A DNA stretch of 57,218 bases from Streptomyces sp. MA5143a (GCF_900290235.1 NZ_OLMK01000098.1:1-57218), one strand, 5' to 3'; positions 8,610-16,688 are shown, counted from the stretch's first letter. Made by a program: numbers and translations. The notes: a model not told the origin generated them from the sequence alone.

Positions 8610-9149
8610 ATGGGGGATCGGAAACAGGCTCGGGACGCGGAGTTCCAGAGCTTCCTCGTCGGCCGCTGGCCAAGGCTGATGCGCACGGCATTTCTCCTCA
8701 CGGGGGAGCAGCACGCGGCGGAGGATCTCGTGCAGACGACGCTGGAGCAGGTCTACGTGGCCTGGCGCCGAGTCGCTTCGACGGACGACCCGGACACCTA
8801 TGTACGGCGCGTCATGATCAACGCCCATGCGCGCAGGCACCGCAGACGCCTCAAGGAGTTCCTGGCGCCGAGGACCGACTCGGACCTGGTGCCCGAGGTG
8901 CCGGACAGCGGCGACCGCATCGCCCAGGCCGACGACCGCGGCGCGCTCCTCACGGCGCTCTCCCAGCTGCCGCCCCGGCAGCGGGAGGCCGTGGTCCTGC
9001 GGTACTGGGAGGACCTGAGCGAGAGCCAGGCGGCGGAGGCGATGGGCTGTTCCGTCGGCTCGGTCAAGAGCAACGCGGCGAAGGGGCTCGCGAAGCTCCG
9101 CGCCATACCGGGACTGGCCGAGACGGTGACGCAGGGAGGGTGGAAGTGA
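8610..9149 (+). CDS. SigE-family ECF RNA polymerase sigma factor
   Basis: Encodes 179 residues. Region 2: FLVGRWPRLMRTAFLLTGEQ, then AEDLVQTTLEQVYVAWRRV and YVRRVMINAHARRHRR; region 4: LLTALSQLPPRQREAVVLRY, WEDLSESQAAEAMGCSVGSV and KSNAAKGLAKLR. This is the short SigE-type of actinobacteria (TIGR02983-like). ATG at 8610 chosen because AGGAGG ends 5 bases before it; an in-frame GTG at 8604 overlaps that site. It overlaps the next gene by 4 bases (GTGA), so the two are translationally coupled. The neighbour is the likely membrane partner or anti-sigma factor. Confidence 0.93.
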   Translation: MGDRKQARDAEFQSFLVGRWPRLMRTAFLLTGEQHAAEDLVQTTLEQVYVAWRRVASTDDPDTYVRRVMINAHARRHRRRLKEFLAPRTDSDLVPEVPDSGDRIAQADDRGALLTALSQLPPRQREAVVLRYWEDLSESQAAEAMGCSVGSVKSNAAKGLAKLRAIPGLAETVTQGGWK

Positions 9150-10093
9150 GGGACGCGGACGACACACACGGCATCGACGGCGGGCACGGCATCGACGACT
9201 CGCACGGCATCGAACGCGGGCACGGGAAGGCGGAGCGGCACATGACTCGGGGCGACGGCACCCACGGCGGCGACGACACGCTCGGCGGCCTCACCGGCAG
9301 CAGCGCGCTGGAGAGGGACATCGCCCTGCTGCTGGCGGACGCGGCGGACGAGGTGCGGATCGGCACAGCCCCCTACCAGGCGGTGGTCCGGGGCGGCCGG
9401 CGCCGCAAGGCCCGCCGCTGGGCCGTCGCGGCAGCGGTGACGGTGGTGCTCGCGGGCTCCACGGGAGCGCTGGCCTTGGCCGGGGCGGCGGACGGTGGCC
9501 GGGTCACGGCGCCCCCGGCCGCCACGGGGTCGGCCGACTCCGGGCAGCGGCACCTCTACCAGCCGCAGCGGACCCGATTGGCCACATGGCGTGAGCAGGG
9601 TCGCGACTGGAAGGTCACGGTGGACTGCTGGGACGCCCCGAGGACCGAGAAGGAAGCGGAGAAGCAGCTCGCCGCGATGGCCCTGCGCGGTGACAGGCCG
9701 ACGGATGTGGACAGTCCCGCCGAACTCACGGGTCGTGCCTGGCACTTCGTGCATCTGTCCGTGGGCCGTGAGCGGACCGACAAGTTGCTCGACGGTGAGG
9801 AGTGGACCGCGGCCGGCACGGACCACCAGGCGTTCGCGATGCCGACCGGAGGTCAGGGCGCGGATGGCGCCCTCAAGCGCCTGGTCATAGGCGAGGTCGC
9901 CCCGACCGCGCAACAGGTCCGCGTCACCTGGTCCGACGGCACATCCGTCGACGTCAATCGCGACACCGACCTGCCCTGGTACGAGGACCTCCGCAACCCT
10001 CGCATCGTCGACGCCAAGGGCTCGCCGGTGAGCTGGTTCGTGGCCCTCGCGCCGAAAGGCGCGGAGTACGAGTCGGTGAAGGTGGTGCGGTGA
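9146..10093 (+). CDS. single-pass membrane protein, probable anti-sigma partner
   Basis: Encodes 315 residues. Layout: N-terminal 33 residues with a His-Gly-Ile-Asp repeat (HGIDGGHGIDDSHGIERGHG), a cytoplasmic segment with the ALERDIALLLADAADEVRIG helix and a GGRRRKARR positive patch, one membrane helix (about residues 93-112) and an extracytoplasmic domain of about 200 residues with one visible Cys (VTVDCWDAP). Genes in this position after SigE-like sigma factors commonly encode anti-sigma or sensor-like proteins; no zinc ZAS motif is visible, so the role is inferred from position. Start GTG at 9146 overlaps the sigma stop and follows GGAGGG at proper spacing. The encoded repeat is odd and metal-like in composition. 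Confidence 0.75.
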   Translation: MRDADDTHGIDGGHGIDDSHGIERGHGKAERHMTRGDGTHGGDDTLGGLTGSSALERDIALLLADAADEVRIGTAPYQAVVRGGRRRKARRWAVAAAVTVVLAGSTGALALAGAADGGRVTAPPAATGSADSGQRHLYQPQRTRLATWREQGRDWKVTVDCWDAPRTEKEAEKQLAAMALRGDRPTDVDSPAELTGRAWHFVHLSVGRERTDKLLDGEEWTAAGTDHQAFAMPTGGQGADGALKRLVIGEVAPTAQQVRVTWSDGTSVDVNRDTDLPWYEDLRNPRIVDAKGSPVSWFVALAPKGAEYESVKVVR

Positions 10094-10200
10094 CGCGGGT
10101 GAGGCCGCGCCGAGGCTGGGCTGGCGGTGGTGGCCGGGTGGCCTACGGGGGTGGGCGCCCGGCTACGGTCCCACGCCCGGCGGCGGCTCGCGCTCCGCAT

Positions 10201-10215
10201 CTGACACAGCGTCAG
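10201..10215. promoter_or_regulatory. palindromic operator candidate CTGAC-N5-GTCAG
   Basis: Same architecture as the site at 1407-1421 (CTGACACAGCGTCAG). It lies 5 bases upstream of the predicted -35 element of the MaoC gene promoter, a usual place for an upstream operator. A TetR-type regulator is a reasonable guess. Confidence 0.5.
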
Positions 10216-10220
10216 GAGTC

Positions 10221-10249
10221 TTCACAAGTGCACGCGCCTCGGCTATACA
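10221..10249 (+). promoter_or_regulatory. predicted sigma-70/HrdB-type promoter for the MaoC operon
   Basis: TTCACA at 10221-10226 and TATACA at 10244-10249 with a 17-bp spacer. This is a fair match to TTGACA/TATAAT and is bracketed by palindromes at 10201-10215 and 10264-10277. Start would be near 10256. Confidence 0.45.
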
Positions 10250-10263
10250 GAGGGTCGCCGGAC

Positions 10264-10277
10264 TGGAACGCGTTCTA
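10264..10277. promoter_or_regulatory. KstR-like operator TNNAACNNGTTNNA
   Basis: TGGAACGCGTTCTA fits the 14-bp consensus reported for KstR, the TetR repressor of steroid catabolism in mycobacteria and relatives; the inner GAACGCGTTC is a perfect palindrome. It sits just downstream of the predicted start point, where repressor binding would block transcription. The genes that follow (MaoC hydratase, zinc ADH, SDR) are of the kind KstR controls. Confidence 0.55.
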
Positions 10278-10346
10278 GAAGGGCGGGTTCCGGCCCCCCG
10301 TGACGACCTCGGCGCGGCCGCTGGTGCGGACGGTCGTGCCGAGGTT

Positions 10347-10406
10347 CCGAGGTTCTTCCCGGAACCCCGAGGTTCCACCCGGAGCCCGGGGTTCTTCCCA
10401 GAACAG
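10347..10406. repeat. three tandem 20-bp repeats, each an imperfect dyad, in the MaoC leader
   Basis: Copies at 10347-10366, 10367-10386 and 10387-10406, each close to CCGAGGTTCTTCCCGGAACC; copies 1 and 3 contain GTTCTTCCCRGAAC palindromes. A partial copy precedes them (10338-10346). The array ends 7 bases before the MaoC ATG and overlaps its ribosome site, so it is in the untranslated leader if the promoter above is right. It could be a cooperative operator or a folded RNA element. Confidence 0.6.
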
Positions 10407-10413
10407 GAGCCCC

Positions 10414-11274
10414 ATGCCCATCGACGCAGCCAAGGCCCTCGCGGCCGAGCCCCGTTCCGCCGAGATCGCCTGGACCCGCAAGGACGTCCTGCTCTACCAC
10501 CTCGGCATCGGCGCCGGCATCCCCGCGACCGACCCCGACGAGCTGCGCTACACCCTGGAGTCCCGGCTGCATGTCCTGCCGAGCTTCGCCACCGTCGCGG
10601 GCGCCGGCTCACCGGACGTCATCGGCGGCCTGAACGCCCCCGGTGTGGACGTCGACCTCGCCAAGGTCCTGCACGGCGGCCAGCGCGTCGCCCTGCACCG
10701 GCCCATCCCCGTCGAGGGCCGGGCGACCGCGACCTCCCGGGTGGCGGCGGTCTACGACAAGGGCAAGGCCGCCGTGCTCGTCATGCGCACCGACGTCGCC
10801 GACACCGACGGCCCGCTGTGGACGAACGAGGCCCAGATCTTCGTCCGCGGCGAGGGCGGCTGGGGAGGCGAGCGCGGCCCGTCCGCCCGCCAGGAACCCC
10901 CGTCCACCGCCCCCGACAAGGAGGTCGAGCGCGTCGTACGCGAGGACCAGGCGCTGCTCTACCGCCTCTCCGGCGACTGGAACCCGCTGCACGCCGACCC
11001 GGAGTTCGCCGCCCGCGCCGGATTCGACCGGCCGATCCTGCACGGGCTGTGCACCTACGGGATCACCCTCAAGGCCGTCGTGGACACGGTGCTCGACGGG
11101 GAGGTCGCCCGGGTCCGCTCGTACGGCACCCGCTTCGCGGGCGTCGTCTTCCCGGGGGAGACCCTCCGCATCCGGATGTGGCGGCCGGACGACCGCTCGG
11201 TACGGGTGGCGGTGAGCGCCGCCGACCGGGACGACGCGCCGGTGCTGGCGGACACCCTCGTCGAGCACGAATGA
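10414..11274 (+). CDS. MaoC-family (R)-enoyl-CoA hydratase, MFE-2-like
   Basis: Encodes 286 residues of double hotdog fold. The C-terminal half has the hydratase 2 motif YRLSGDWNPLHADPEFAARA (catalytic Asp and His) followed by GFDRPILHGLCTYG. The N-terminal half (WTRKDVLLYHLGIGAG, then RLHVLPSFATVAG) is the non-catalytic hotdog domain typical of MFE-2 and the steroid-related Hsd4B hydratases. It should hydrate 2-enoyl-CoA to (R)-3-hydroxyacyl-CoA. ATG 10414 follows CAGGAG. The next genes on the same strand, zinc alcohol dehydrogenase and 3-hydroxyacyl-CoA-type SDR, suggest one degradative pathway for acyl or steroid side chains; the substrate is inferred from the KstR-like site. Confidence 0.9.
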   Translation: MPIDAAKALAAEPRSAEIAWTRKDVLLYHLGIGAGIPATDPDELRYTLESRLHVLPSFATVAGAGSPDVIGGLNAPGVDVDLAKVLHGGQRVALHRPIPVEGRATATSRVAAVYDKGKAAVLVMRTDVADTDGPLWTNEAQIFVRGEGGWGGERGPSARQEPPSTAPDKEVERVVREDQALLYRLSGDWNPLHADPEFAARAGFDRPILHGLCTYGITLKAVVDTVLDGEVARVRSYGTRFAGVVFPGETLRIRMWRPDDRSVRVAVSAADRDDAPVLADTLVEHE

Positions 11275-11367
11275 GCAGCTCAGCACAACCGTAGGCCAGG
11301 TACGCCGGACAGGTTCCGTACTCCTGACGGGTTACCGCCGGCAGGTACTTCTGAGGGGAGCCGCACC

Positions 11368-12444
11368 ATGCGCGCAGCCGTACTGCACGAGATCGGCCAG
11401 GACAAACTGGAGGTGCTCGACGACGTCGAGGCCGCGGGCTTCGGGCCGGGCAAGGTGAAGATCCGGGTACGGGCCACGGGGCTGTGCCACTCGGACCTGT
11501 CCGCGATGGCCGGGGTGCTGCCGCAGCCGGGCCCGTTCGTCCCCGGACACGAGGGCGCCGGCGAGATCCTGGAGGTCGGGGAGGGCGTGAGCGGCCTGAA
11601 GCCCGGCGACCGGGTCGTCGTCTGCTGGCTGCCGGCCTGCGGCAGTTGTCCCGCCTGCAAGCGCGGCCAGACCCAGCTGTGCCTCGCCGGGTTCCTCAAC
11701 GCCGGCACCCCCAACTTCAAGCGGCCCTCCGGTGACGTCTTCGGCTTCGCGGGCACCGGCACGTTCGCCGAGGAGGTCGTCGTCGACACGGGGTGCGCCG
11801 TGCCGATCCCCGACGACGTGCCGTTCGACGTCGCCGCCCTCATCGGCTGCGGAGTGACCACCGGGCTCGGCGCGGCCCTCAACACCGCCGATGTGGAGGC
11901 CGGTGCGTCGGTCGCCGTCATCGGCTGCGGCGGTGTCGGCATCTCGGCGATCCAGGGTGCCCGGCTCAAGGGCGCCGCCGAGATCGTCGCCGTCGACCCG
12001 GTGGCCGCACGCCGCGAGGCCGCCCTGAGGTTCGGCGCCACCAAAGCGGTCTCCCCGGAGGAACTGGCCGACGCCAAGCAGTCCGTCACCGGGGGCGAGG
12101 GCTTCGACTACGTCTTCGAGGTCGTGGGCCGCTCGGCCACCGCCCGCACCGCCTACGAGAACACCCGGCGCGGCGGCACCCTCGTCGTCGTCGGCGCGGG
12201 CGCCATGGACGACTTCCTCCAGCTGAGCATGTTCGAGCTGTTCTTCGACGAGAAGCGCATCCTGCCCTCCATGTACGGGGGCGGCGACGTCCTGCGCTCC
12301 TACGAGCGGGCCATCGCCCTGTGGCGGGCAGGCCGTATCGACCTGGAGGGCCTCATCACCCACCGGGTGCCACTCGCCGACATCAACGAGGCACTGGACC
12401 AGATGCGCACGGGGGCCGCACTGCGGACCTGCATAGAGATCTGA
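11368..12444 (+). CDS. zinc-dependent alcohol dehydrogenase (MDR family)
   Basis: Encodes 358 residues. Catalytic zinc ligands: Cys in ATGLCHSDLS and His in VPGHEGAGEI; structural zinc Cys cluster CGSCPACKRGQTQLC; nucleotide-binding VAVIGCGGVGISAIQGA. Medium-chain dehydrogenase of the class III/AdhE1-like type common in actinobacteria, oxidising an alcohol to an aldehyde or ketone with NAD(P). ATG 11368 follows GAGGGGAG. It lies 93 bases after the MaoC gene and 94 before the SDR gene, so the three may be one operon or have internal promoters. Confidence 0.92.
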   Translation: MRAAVLHEIGQDKLEVLDDVEAAGFGPGKVKIRVRATGLCHSDLSAMAGVLPQPGPFVPGHEGAGEILEVGEGVSGLKPGDRVVVCWLPACGSCPACKRGQTQLCLAGFLNAGTPNFKRPSGDVFGFAGTGTFAEEVVVDTGCAVPIPDDVPFDVAALIGCGVTTGLGAALNTADVEAGASVAVIGCGGVGISAIQGARLKGAAEIVAVDPVAARREAALRFGATKAVSPEELADAKQSVTGGEGFDYVFEVVGRSATARTAYENTRRGGTLVVVGAGAMDDFLQLSMFELFFDEKRILPSMYGGGDVLRSYERAIALWRAGRIDLEGLITHRVPLADINEALDQMRTGAALRTCIEI

Positions 12445-12538
12445 CGCCTGCGGCGAGGAGGCCCGGCTCCGCTCCCCGTCGACTCTCCGCCGCTCTCTGC
12501 CGACTCATCGGCGAACTCCGACGACTTCGAGGATGCCC

Positions 12539-13489
12539 ATGTCATTGCCACTGGAGGGACTGTCGGCGATCGTCACCGGCGCGGGTCGGGGTCTCGGCCG
12601 GGCCGAGGCGTTGGAGTTGGCCCGGCTCGGCGCGGCCGTCGTCGTCAACGACTACGGGCAGCCGGGCCGGGACGGCAGCGGTGGCGCGTCCACCGGACCG
12701 GCCGAGGAGGTCGCGGCGGAGATACGGGCCGCGGGCGGCCGTGCCCTCGTCCACACCGGGGACGTCTCCGACCACCGCCAGGCCCGCGAACTGGTCGAGT
12801 CGGCGATCGGCGCGTTCGGGAAGCTGGACATCCTGGTCAACAACGCGGGCATCCTGCGGGACCGGATGGTCTTCTCGATGTCCGAGGACGAGTGGGACTC
12901 GGTGATCCGGGTCCATCTCAAGGGCCACTTCAACACGATCCGCTTCGCGTCCGCGCACTGGCGGGAGAGGTCGAAGACGGCCGGTGCCCCGGTCTACGGG
13001 CGGATCGTGAACACCTCGTCGGAGGCGTTCCTCGCCGGTTCGGCCGGACAGCCCAACTACGCGGCGGCCAAGGGCGGGATCGTCGGTCTGACCACGTCCT
13101 CGGCGCAGGCGCTCACCCGGTACGGCGTCACGGCGAACGTCATCTGCCCCCGGGCGCGGACCCGGATGACGGAGGACGTGTTCGCCGGCCTTACCCGCCC
13201 CGAGCAGGGCCCCGACCCGCTCGCCCCCGAACATGTCGCCCCGCTCGTCGGCTACTTGGCCTCACCCTCCGCCGGACACATCAACGGACAGCTCCTCGTC
13301 GTCCACGGCGGCATGGTCGCGATCGTCGAACGGCCGCGGGTGCGGGCACAGTTCGACACCAAGCAGGACGCGTTCACCTACGACGAACTGGACGGCCTCC
13401 TCACCCCGTACTACGCCGACCGCCCCCAAGGGGAGACCTTCGCGGCGACGGAGGTGCTGGCACTCCGTAAGCGCGACGGCACCGACTGA
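12539..13489 (+). CDS. SDR oxidoreductase, 3-hydroxyacyl-CoA dehydrogenase type
   Basis: Encodes 316 residues. NAD(P)-binding TGAGRGLGRAEALELARLGA, NNAG in LVNNAGILRDRM, catalytic Ser in NTSSEAFLAG and the YxxxK motif in QPNYAAAKGG. Over-long for a plain SDR by about 50 residues; the insert VVNDYGQPGRDGSGGASTGP after strand 2 is typical of the dehydrogenase unit of peroxisomal MFE-2 and Hsd4A-like proteins, which oxidise (3R)-hydroxyacyl-CoA. This agrees with the MaoC hydratase two genes upstream: the split genes would do what fused MFE-2 does. ATG 12539 preferred over 12533 because GAGGA ends 5 bases before it. A strong hairpin follows (13540-13569). Confidence 0.9.
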   Translation: MSLPLEGLSAIVTGAGRGLGRAEALELARLGAAVVVNDYGQPGRDGSGGASTGPAEEVAAEIRAAGGRALVHTGDVSDHRQARELVESAIGAFGKLDILVNNAGILRDRMVFSMSEDEWDSVIRVHLKGHFNTIRFASAHWRERSKTAGAPVYGRIVNTSSEAFLAGSAGQPNYAAAKGGIVGLTTSSAQALTRYGVTANVICPRARTRMTEDVFAGLTRPEQGPDPLAPEHVAPLVGYLASPSAGHINGQLLVVHGGMVAIVERPRVRAQFDTKQDAFTYDELDGLLTPYYADRPQGETFAATEVLALRKRDGTD

Positions 13490-13539
13490 CCGACCTCACA
13501 CATCGCCCCGCCTCACACATGTCCCCACTCCACGCAACA

Positions 13540-13569
13540 GCCCCGCCCCCTCGGGTGACGGGGCGGGGC
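13540..13569. terminator. 10-bp perfect GC hairpin between convergent genes
   Basis: Arms GCCCCGCCCC / GGGGCGGGGC with a 10-base loop, 50 bases after the SDR stop and 66 bases before the stop end of the small minus-strand gene. Likely bidirectional terminator. Confidence 0.7.
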
Positions 13570-13635
13570 CGGGTGTGGCGGTGGTATGCGGTCCAGCGTC
13601 GGATTGACGTTTCTTCAGATCGAAGGACCGCGGTG

Positions 13636-13797
13636 TCAGGCGGCCGTCGTCGTCTCCGCCTGCTCGACCGGCTTGCGGTGACGCCCGCGAGGCGTCGTCT
13701 CGGCGTCGTGGGCCGAGATCTGGCCCCGGTGCCTGCCATGGCCTTCCGCCTCGTGGGGGTCGGCAGTGGGCGGCTGAGTGGTGTGCGCGTCGCTCAT
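13636..13797 (-). CDS. small hydrophilic protein of 53 residues, unknown function
   Basis: Starts MSDAHTTQPPTADPHEAEGH and ends KPVEQAETTTAA, with a repeated motif GRHRGQ ... RGRHRKP in the middle. Very hydrophilic, with no membrane segment. Streptomyces genomes often carry short proteins of this GRHRG...SAHDAE...GRHRKP kind, which supports it as real; I know no function. ATG at 13797 has GGGGAA about 9 bases upstream. The frame stays open further upstream, but the upstream part looks non-coding. It is flanked by the hairpin at 13540-13569. Confidence 0.65.
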   Translation of the reverse strand: MSDAHTTQPPTADPHEAEGHGRHRGQISAHDAETTPRGRHRKPVEQAETTTAA

Positions 13798-13940
13798 GGA
13801 AAGTGTTCCCCGTCGGCATGATCTTCTTACAGGCGGGTGAGTTTAACGGCCCTTGGCACACGATCCGAAGGCGCCCAAGGGCGTGTCGGCCTCCTCCGTG
13901 ACGCGTTGGCCGAAACTCGCACAGGCCCGGCACGAGCGCC

Positions 13941-15491
13941 TCACCCGACGGTCACCTCCTCGCTCACCCGCCCTTCCAGCGGAGCCTGTTGCAGTGGCAC
14001 CGGCCGGGCGGCGACGGCGAGCCCGCCCGCCACCACACCCTGCGGTTCGGGCTCGGACTCGGGCTCGGGCTCGGGCGAGAGTGCCGAGGTGCCCGCCGCC
14101 CCCACCGCCCCGATCGGCTCCACCGCCCCTCCGGATTCACCCGGCGCTCCGGGCTCCTGGAGCGCGCCCACCCCTGATGCGCCGGGCGCGCCCGCCCCAT
14201 CTGATGCGCTGGGCGTCCCCTCGCACCCCGGCGTCCCCAGCGTCCCCGGCGCACCGCGCACGCCCGGCGGCGCCCCCTCGCGCCCCGGCACCACTCCCAC
14301 CGCCCCCTCATGCGCCGATCCCTCGTGCGCCGATCCTTCATGCGCCGATCCCTCATGCGCCAATCCCCCGTGCGGCGGTTCGCAGGCGTCCGGCTCGTCC
14401 CCCCAAGGCACCCCGACCCGTGCCACGCCGCACCGCACCGTCCCCGTGGCGTACGGCAGTTGCAGCACTCCGTCCCTGGTCCACAGTCCGGCCCCCGTCA
14501 ACCACCCCTCGGGGGCGGGCAGATGGTGGACCTGCCGGGAGGCCGGGCGCCACAGACCGACCCAGCTGCCCCGGGCGCCGTCCACGCGGAGCGCGACCGC
14601 GCAGCTCTCCGGCGTCAGGATCTGGCCCGGCTGGATGGCGAAGGGCGTCATGCGGTGGTCGTCGGGGACCCGCAGGCACTCGGGGAAGCGGACCGGCAGG
14701 GTGCTGCCCAGTACGCCCCAGCCGAGCCGGTCGTGGCCGGGTGAGGGCGCGTCCGAACTGATCAGCAGCAGCCCGCTGTCGGGGTCGGCCAGCAGCAGCC
14801 GGTCGTCGCTGTCGTCCGCGATCTGGAGGAGGGGCGAGACCTCGCCGCCCTCCAGGTCCACCACGACCGTCTTGGTCCGGCCGTCCGACTCCCGGTCCAG
14901 GGCGAGCAGTCGGCCCGCCCCGTCCAGCCAGACCCCGCCCGAGCACCGCCCCGGTACCTCCGCCACCCGCTCCGGCCCGAACGCCCCGCCCGCCACCAGC
15001 CACACCGTGGTGGAGCTCCGGCCCACGGCGAGGGCGTAGGCCCACTCCCCGCACGGGCTGGGCGGCAGCAGCCGCAACTCGGTCGTGGGGTCCCCGCACT
15101 CGACGGCGCCGAGGAGCAGTTCGCCGGTGCCGGGTCCCGTCGGGTAGAGGAGCGAGAACAGATGCCGTTCGGCCGCCAGCCGGTGGATGAGGACACGGCC
15201 GTCGGTCAGGGGGAGGACCTCGGTGCCGGGCTCCTCGGGCTGGTTGGCGGGCAGCGGTACGGCGTACGGCTCGGGGCCGTCGAGGGTCCAGCGCTCGGGG
15301 AACCAGGAGTCGTCGCCGACGAGGGCGAGGCGCGCCCCGTAGCTCCCGTCCGCGGTGATCACGCAGCCGGGCGGTGACGCGGACCGTTTCTGCTTCCCGT
15401 CGCCGGGGGCGCCTTCCTCACTGTCGTCGTGCCCCTGTCCCGCCTCGTTGCCGTGGCCCGTCGTGGGGGATGGGGATGCACAGGCCGTCAT
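13941..15491 (-). CDS. large hypothetical protein with Gly/Pro/Glu low-complexity tail
   Basis: Encodes 516 residues from the ATG at 15491 (GGAGG 10 bases upstream). Residues 45-375 have repeated beta-strand patterns (GRVLIHRLAAERHLFSLLYP, STTVWLVAGGAFGPERVAEV, VWLDGAGRLLALDRESDG) with Trp/Asp spacing that suggests a beta-propeller; no catalytic motif is seen. The C-terminal 130 residues are low complexity: a five-residue repeat (GSAHE) encoded by the 15-bp repeat at 14309-14368, then Gly/Ala/Pro and Glu/Pro runs (PEPEPESEPEPQ). The Cys in MTACASPS might suggest a lipobox, but there is no hydrophobic segment before it. I do not recognise a family. Confidence 0.75.
   Translation of the reverse strand: MTACASPSPTTGHGNEAGQGHDDSEEGAPGDGKQKRSASPPGCVITADGSYGARLALVGDDSWFPERWTLDGPEPYAVPLPANQPEEPGTEVLPLTDGRVLIHRLAAERHLFSLLYPTGPGTGELLLGAVECGDPTTELRLLPPSPCGEWAYALAVGRSSTTVWLVAGGAFGPERVAEVPGRCSGGVWLDGAGRLLALDRESDGRTKTVVVDLEGGEVSPLLQIADDSDDRLLLADPDSGLLLISSDAPSPGHDRLGWGVLGSTLPVRFPECLRVPDDHRMTPFAIQPGQILTPESCAVALRVDGARGSWVGLWRPASRQVHHLPAPEGWLTGAGLWTRDGVLQLPYATGTVRCGVARVGVPWGDEPDACEPPHGGLAHEGSAHEGSAHEGSAHEGAVGVVPGREGAPPGVRGAPGTLGTPGCEGTPSASDGAGAPGASGVGALQEPGAPGESGGAVEPIGAVGAAGTSALSPEPEPESEPEPQGVVAGGLAVAARPVPLQQAPLEGRVSEEVTVG
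14309..14368 (-). repeat. four 15-bp in-frame tandem repeats
   Basis: Units like CATGCGCCGATCCCT (plus strand) at 14309, 14324, 14339 and 14354, with one or two mismatches. Length divisible by 3, so copy number can vary without a frameshift; on the minus strand it codes for GSAHE repeats in the tail of the hypothetical protein. Confidence 0.8.
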
Positions 15492-15812
15492 CGTTCGATC
15501 ACCTCCGGCCACGAAGCTAGTTTTCGCGCGCACAGACGTGGGACAACCGGGCTTCCCCTTCACACATAAGGGTGCTCGTCCAGCGATTCACCTGAGGGAA
15601 CGGCGAGAGTTGTGCTGCTGGGCATGTCGGGGGGCGCGGACGGAGGCCCGGGAAGAGGGTGGTGGGCGGCCTGGGGTGCGATCGGCGAGGTGGGCGGGGG
15701 CGGTGAGTGCGGCGCGTGGGAGGCAGCGGGTCGCGGTGGTCGGATGTCGGGGCGGCTGGTCAAGTGACCCGTGGCCGGTCGGGGACGGCAGTGGTGCAGG
15801 TAGCCTTTGTGC
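15492..15812. other. 321-bp divergent intergenic region
   Basis: Lies between the hypothetical gene (minus) and the Nif3-like gene (plus) and must hold both promoters. A small inverted repeat CCCTT-N7-AAGGG (near 15560-15576) is seen on the hypothetical-gene side. On the other side TAGCCT at 15801-15806 could be a -10 element placing the start at or near the GTG at 15813, so the Nif3 message may be leaderless; no good -35 is seen. No open frame with gene-like composition. Confidence 0.4.
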
Positions 15813-16688
15813 GTGCCCCGTCTGTCTGAAGTCATCGCCGAGCTCGACGCCCTCTGGCCGCCCGAGAGGGCCGAGGGGTGGGACGCGGTCGGCACGGTCT
15901 GCGGCGACCCCGACCAGGAGGTCACCCGGGTCCTCTTCGCGGTCGACCCCGTGCGGGAGATCGTCGAGGAGGCGGTGAAGCTGGGGGCGGACCTGCTGGT
16001 CACCCACCATCCGCTGTATCTGCGCGGGACGACGACGGTGGCGGCCTCCACGTTCAAGGGCCATGTCGTGCACACCCTCATCAAGAACGACATCGCGCTG
16101 CACGTCGCCCACACCAACGCGGACACCGCCGACCCCGGCGTCAGCGACGCCCTCGCCGGGGCACTGGACCTGCGGGTCGTACGGCCCCTCGTGCCGGACG
16201 CCTCCGACCCCGCCGGGCGGCGCGGTCTCGGCCGGGTCTGCGAGCTGGACCACCCGTTGACGGTACGGGAGCTGGCCGCGCGGGCCGCCGAGCGGCTGCC
16301 CGCCACCGCGCAGGGCATCCGGGTCGCCGGCGACCCGGAGGCGCTGGTGCGTACGGTCGCCGTCAGCGGCGGCTCCGGCGACAGCCTCTTCGACGACGTC
16401 CGCGCGGCCGGTGTCGACGCGTTCCTCACCGCGGATCTGCGTCACCACCCCGCCTCCGAGGCGGTAGCCCGTACGACGGAGGCCGCCGCCACCCCCCTCG
16501 CGCTGCTCGACGCGGCGCACTGGGCCACCGAATGGCCCTGGTGCGAGCTGGCCGCCGCCCAGCTCGACGAGATCTCCGACCGGAAGGGATGGGACCTGCG
16601 CGTCCACGTCTCGAAGACGGTCACCGACCCCTGGACCGCCCACGCGGCGTCCACCACCGCCACCGAGAACCTGGGAGCCCCCAACTGA
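15813..16688 (+). CDS. Nif3-like dinuclear metal centre protein
   Basis: Encodes 291 residues. Family marks: PPERAEGWDAVGTVCGDP near the N-terminus, the metal ligands in LVTHHPLYLRG and ALHVAHTNADTADPGVSDAL, and the C-terminal SGGSGDSLFDDV, FLTADLRHH and DAAHWATEWPW. The NIF3/YbgI group forms toroidal hexamers with two metal ions per subunit; biological role is unsettled (GTP cyclohydrolase 1 type 2 is an old label). GTG at 15813 chosen; an in-frame TTG at 15807 is also possible. Stop overlaps the next gene (CTGA). Followed by zinc-ribbon and RNase H genes, an order I recall from other Streptomyces. Confidence 0.95.
   Translation: MPRLSEVIAELDALWPPERAEGWDAVGTVCGDPDQEVTRVLFAVDPVREIVEEAVKLGADLLVTHHPLYLRGTTTVAASTFKGHVVHTLIKNDIALHVAHTNADTADPGVSDALAGALDLRVVRPLVPDASDPAGRRGLGRVCELDHPLTVRELAARAAERLPATAQGIRVAGDPEALVRTVAVSGGSGDSLFDDVRAAGVDAFLTADLRHHPASEAVARTTEAAATPLALLDAAHWATEWPWCELAAAQLDEISDRKGWDLRVHVSKTVTDPWTAHAASTTATENLGAPN

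Noticed and set aside
10352..10365. GTTC-N6-GAAC as a LexA (SOS) box
   Set aside because: Actinobacterial LexA sites have the arms the other way round (GAAC-N4-GTTC); orientation and spacing do not fit.
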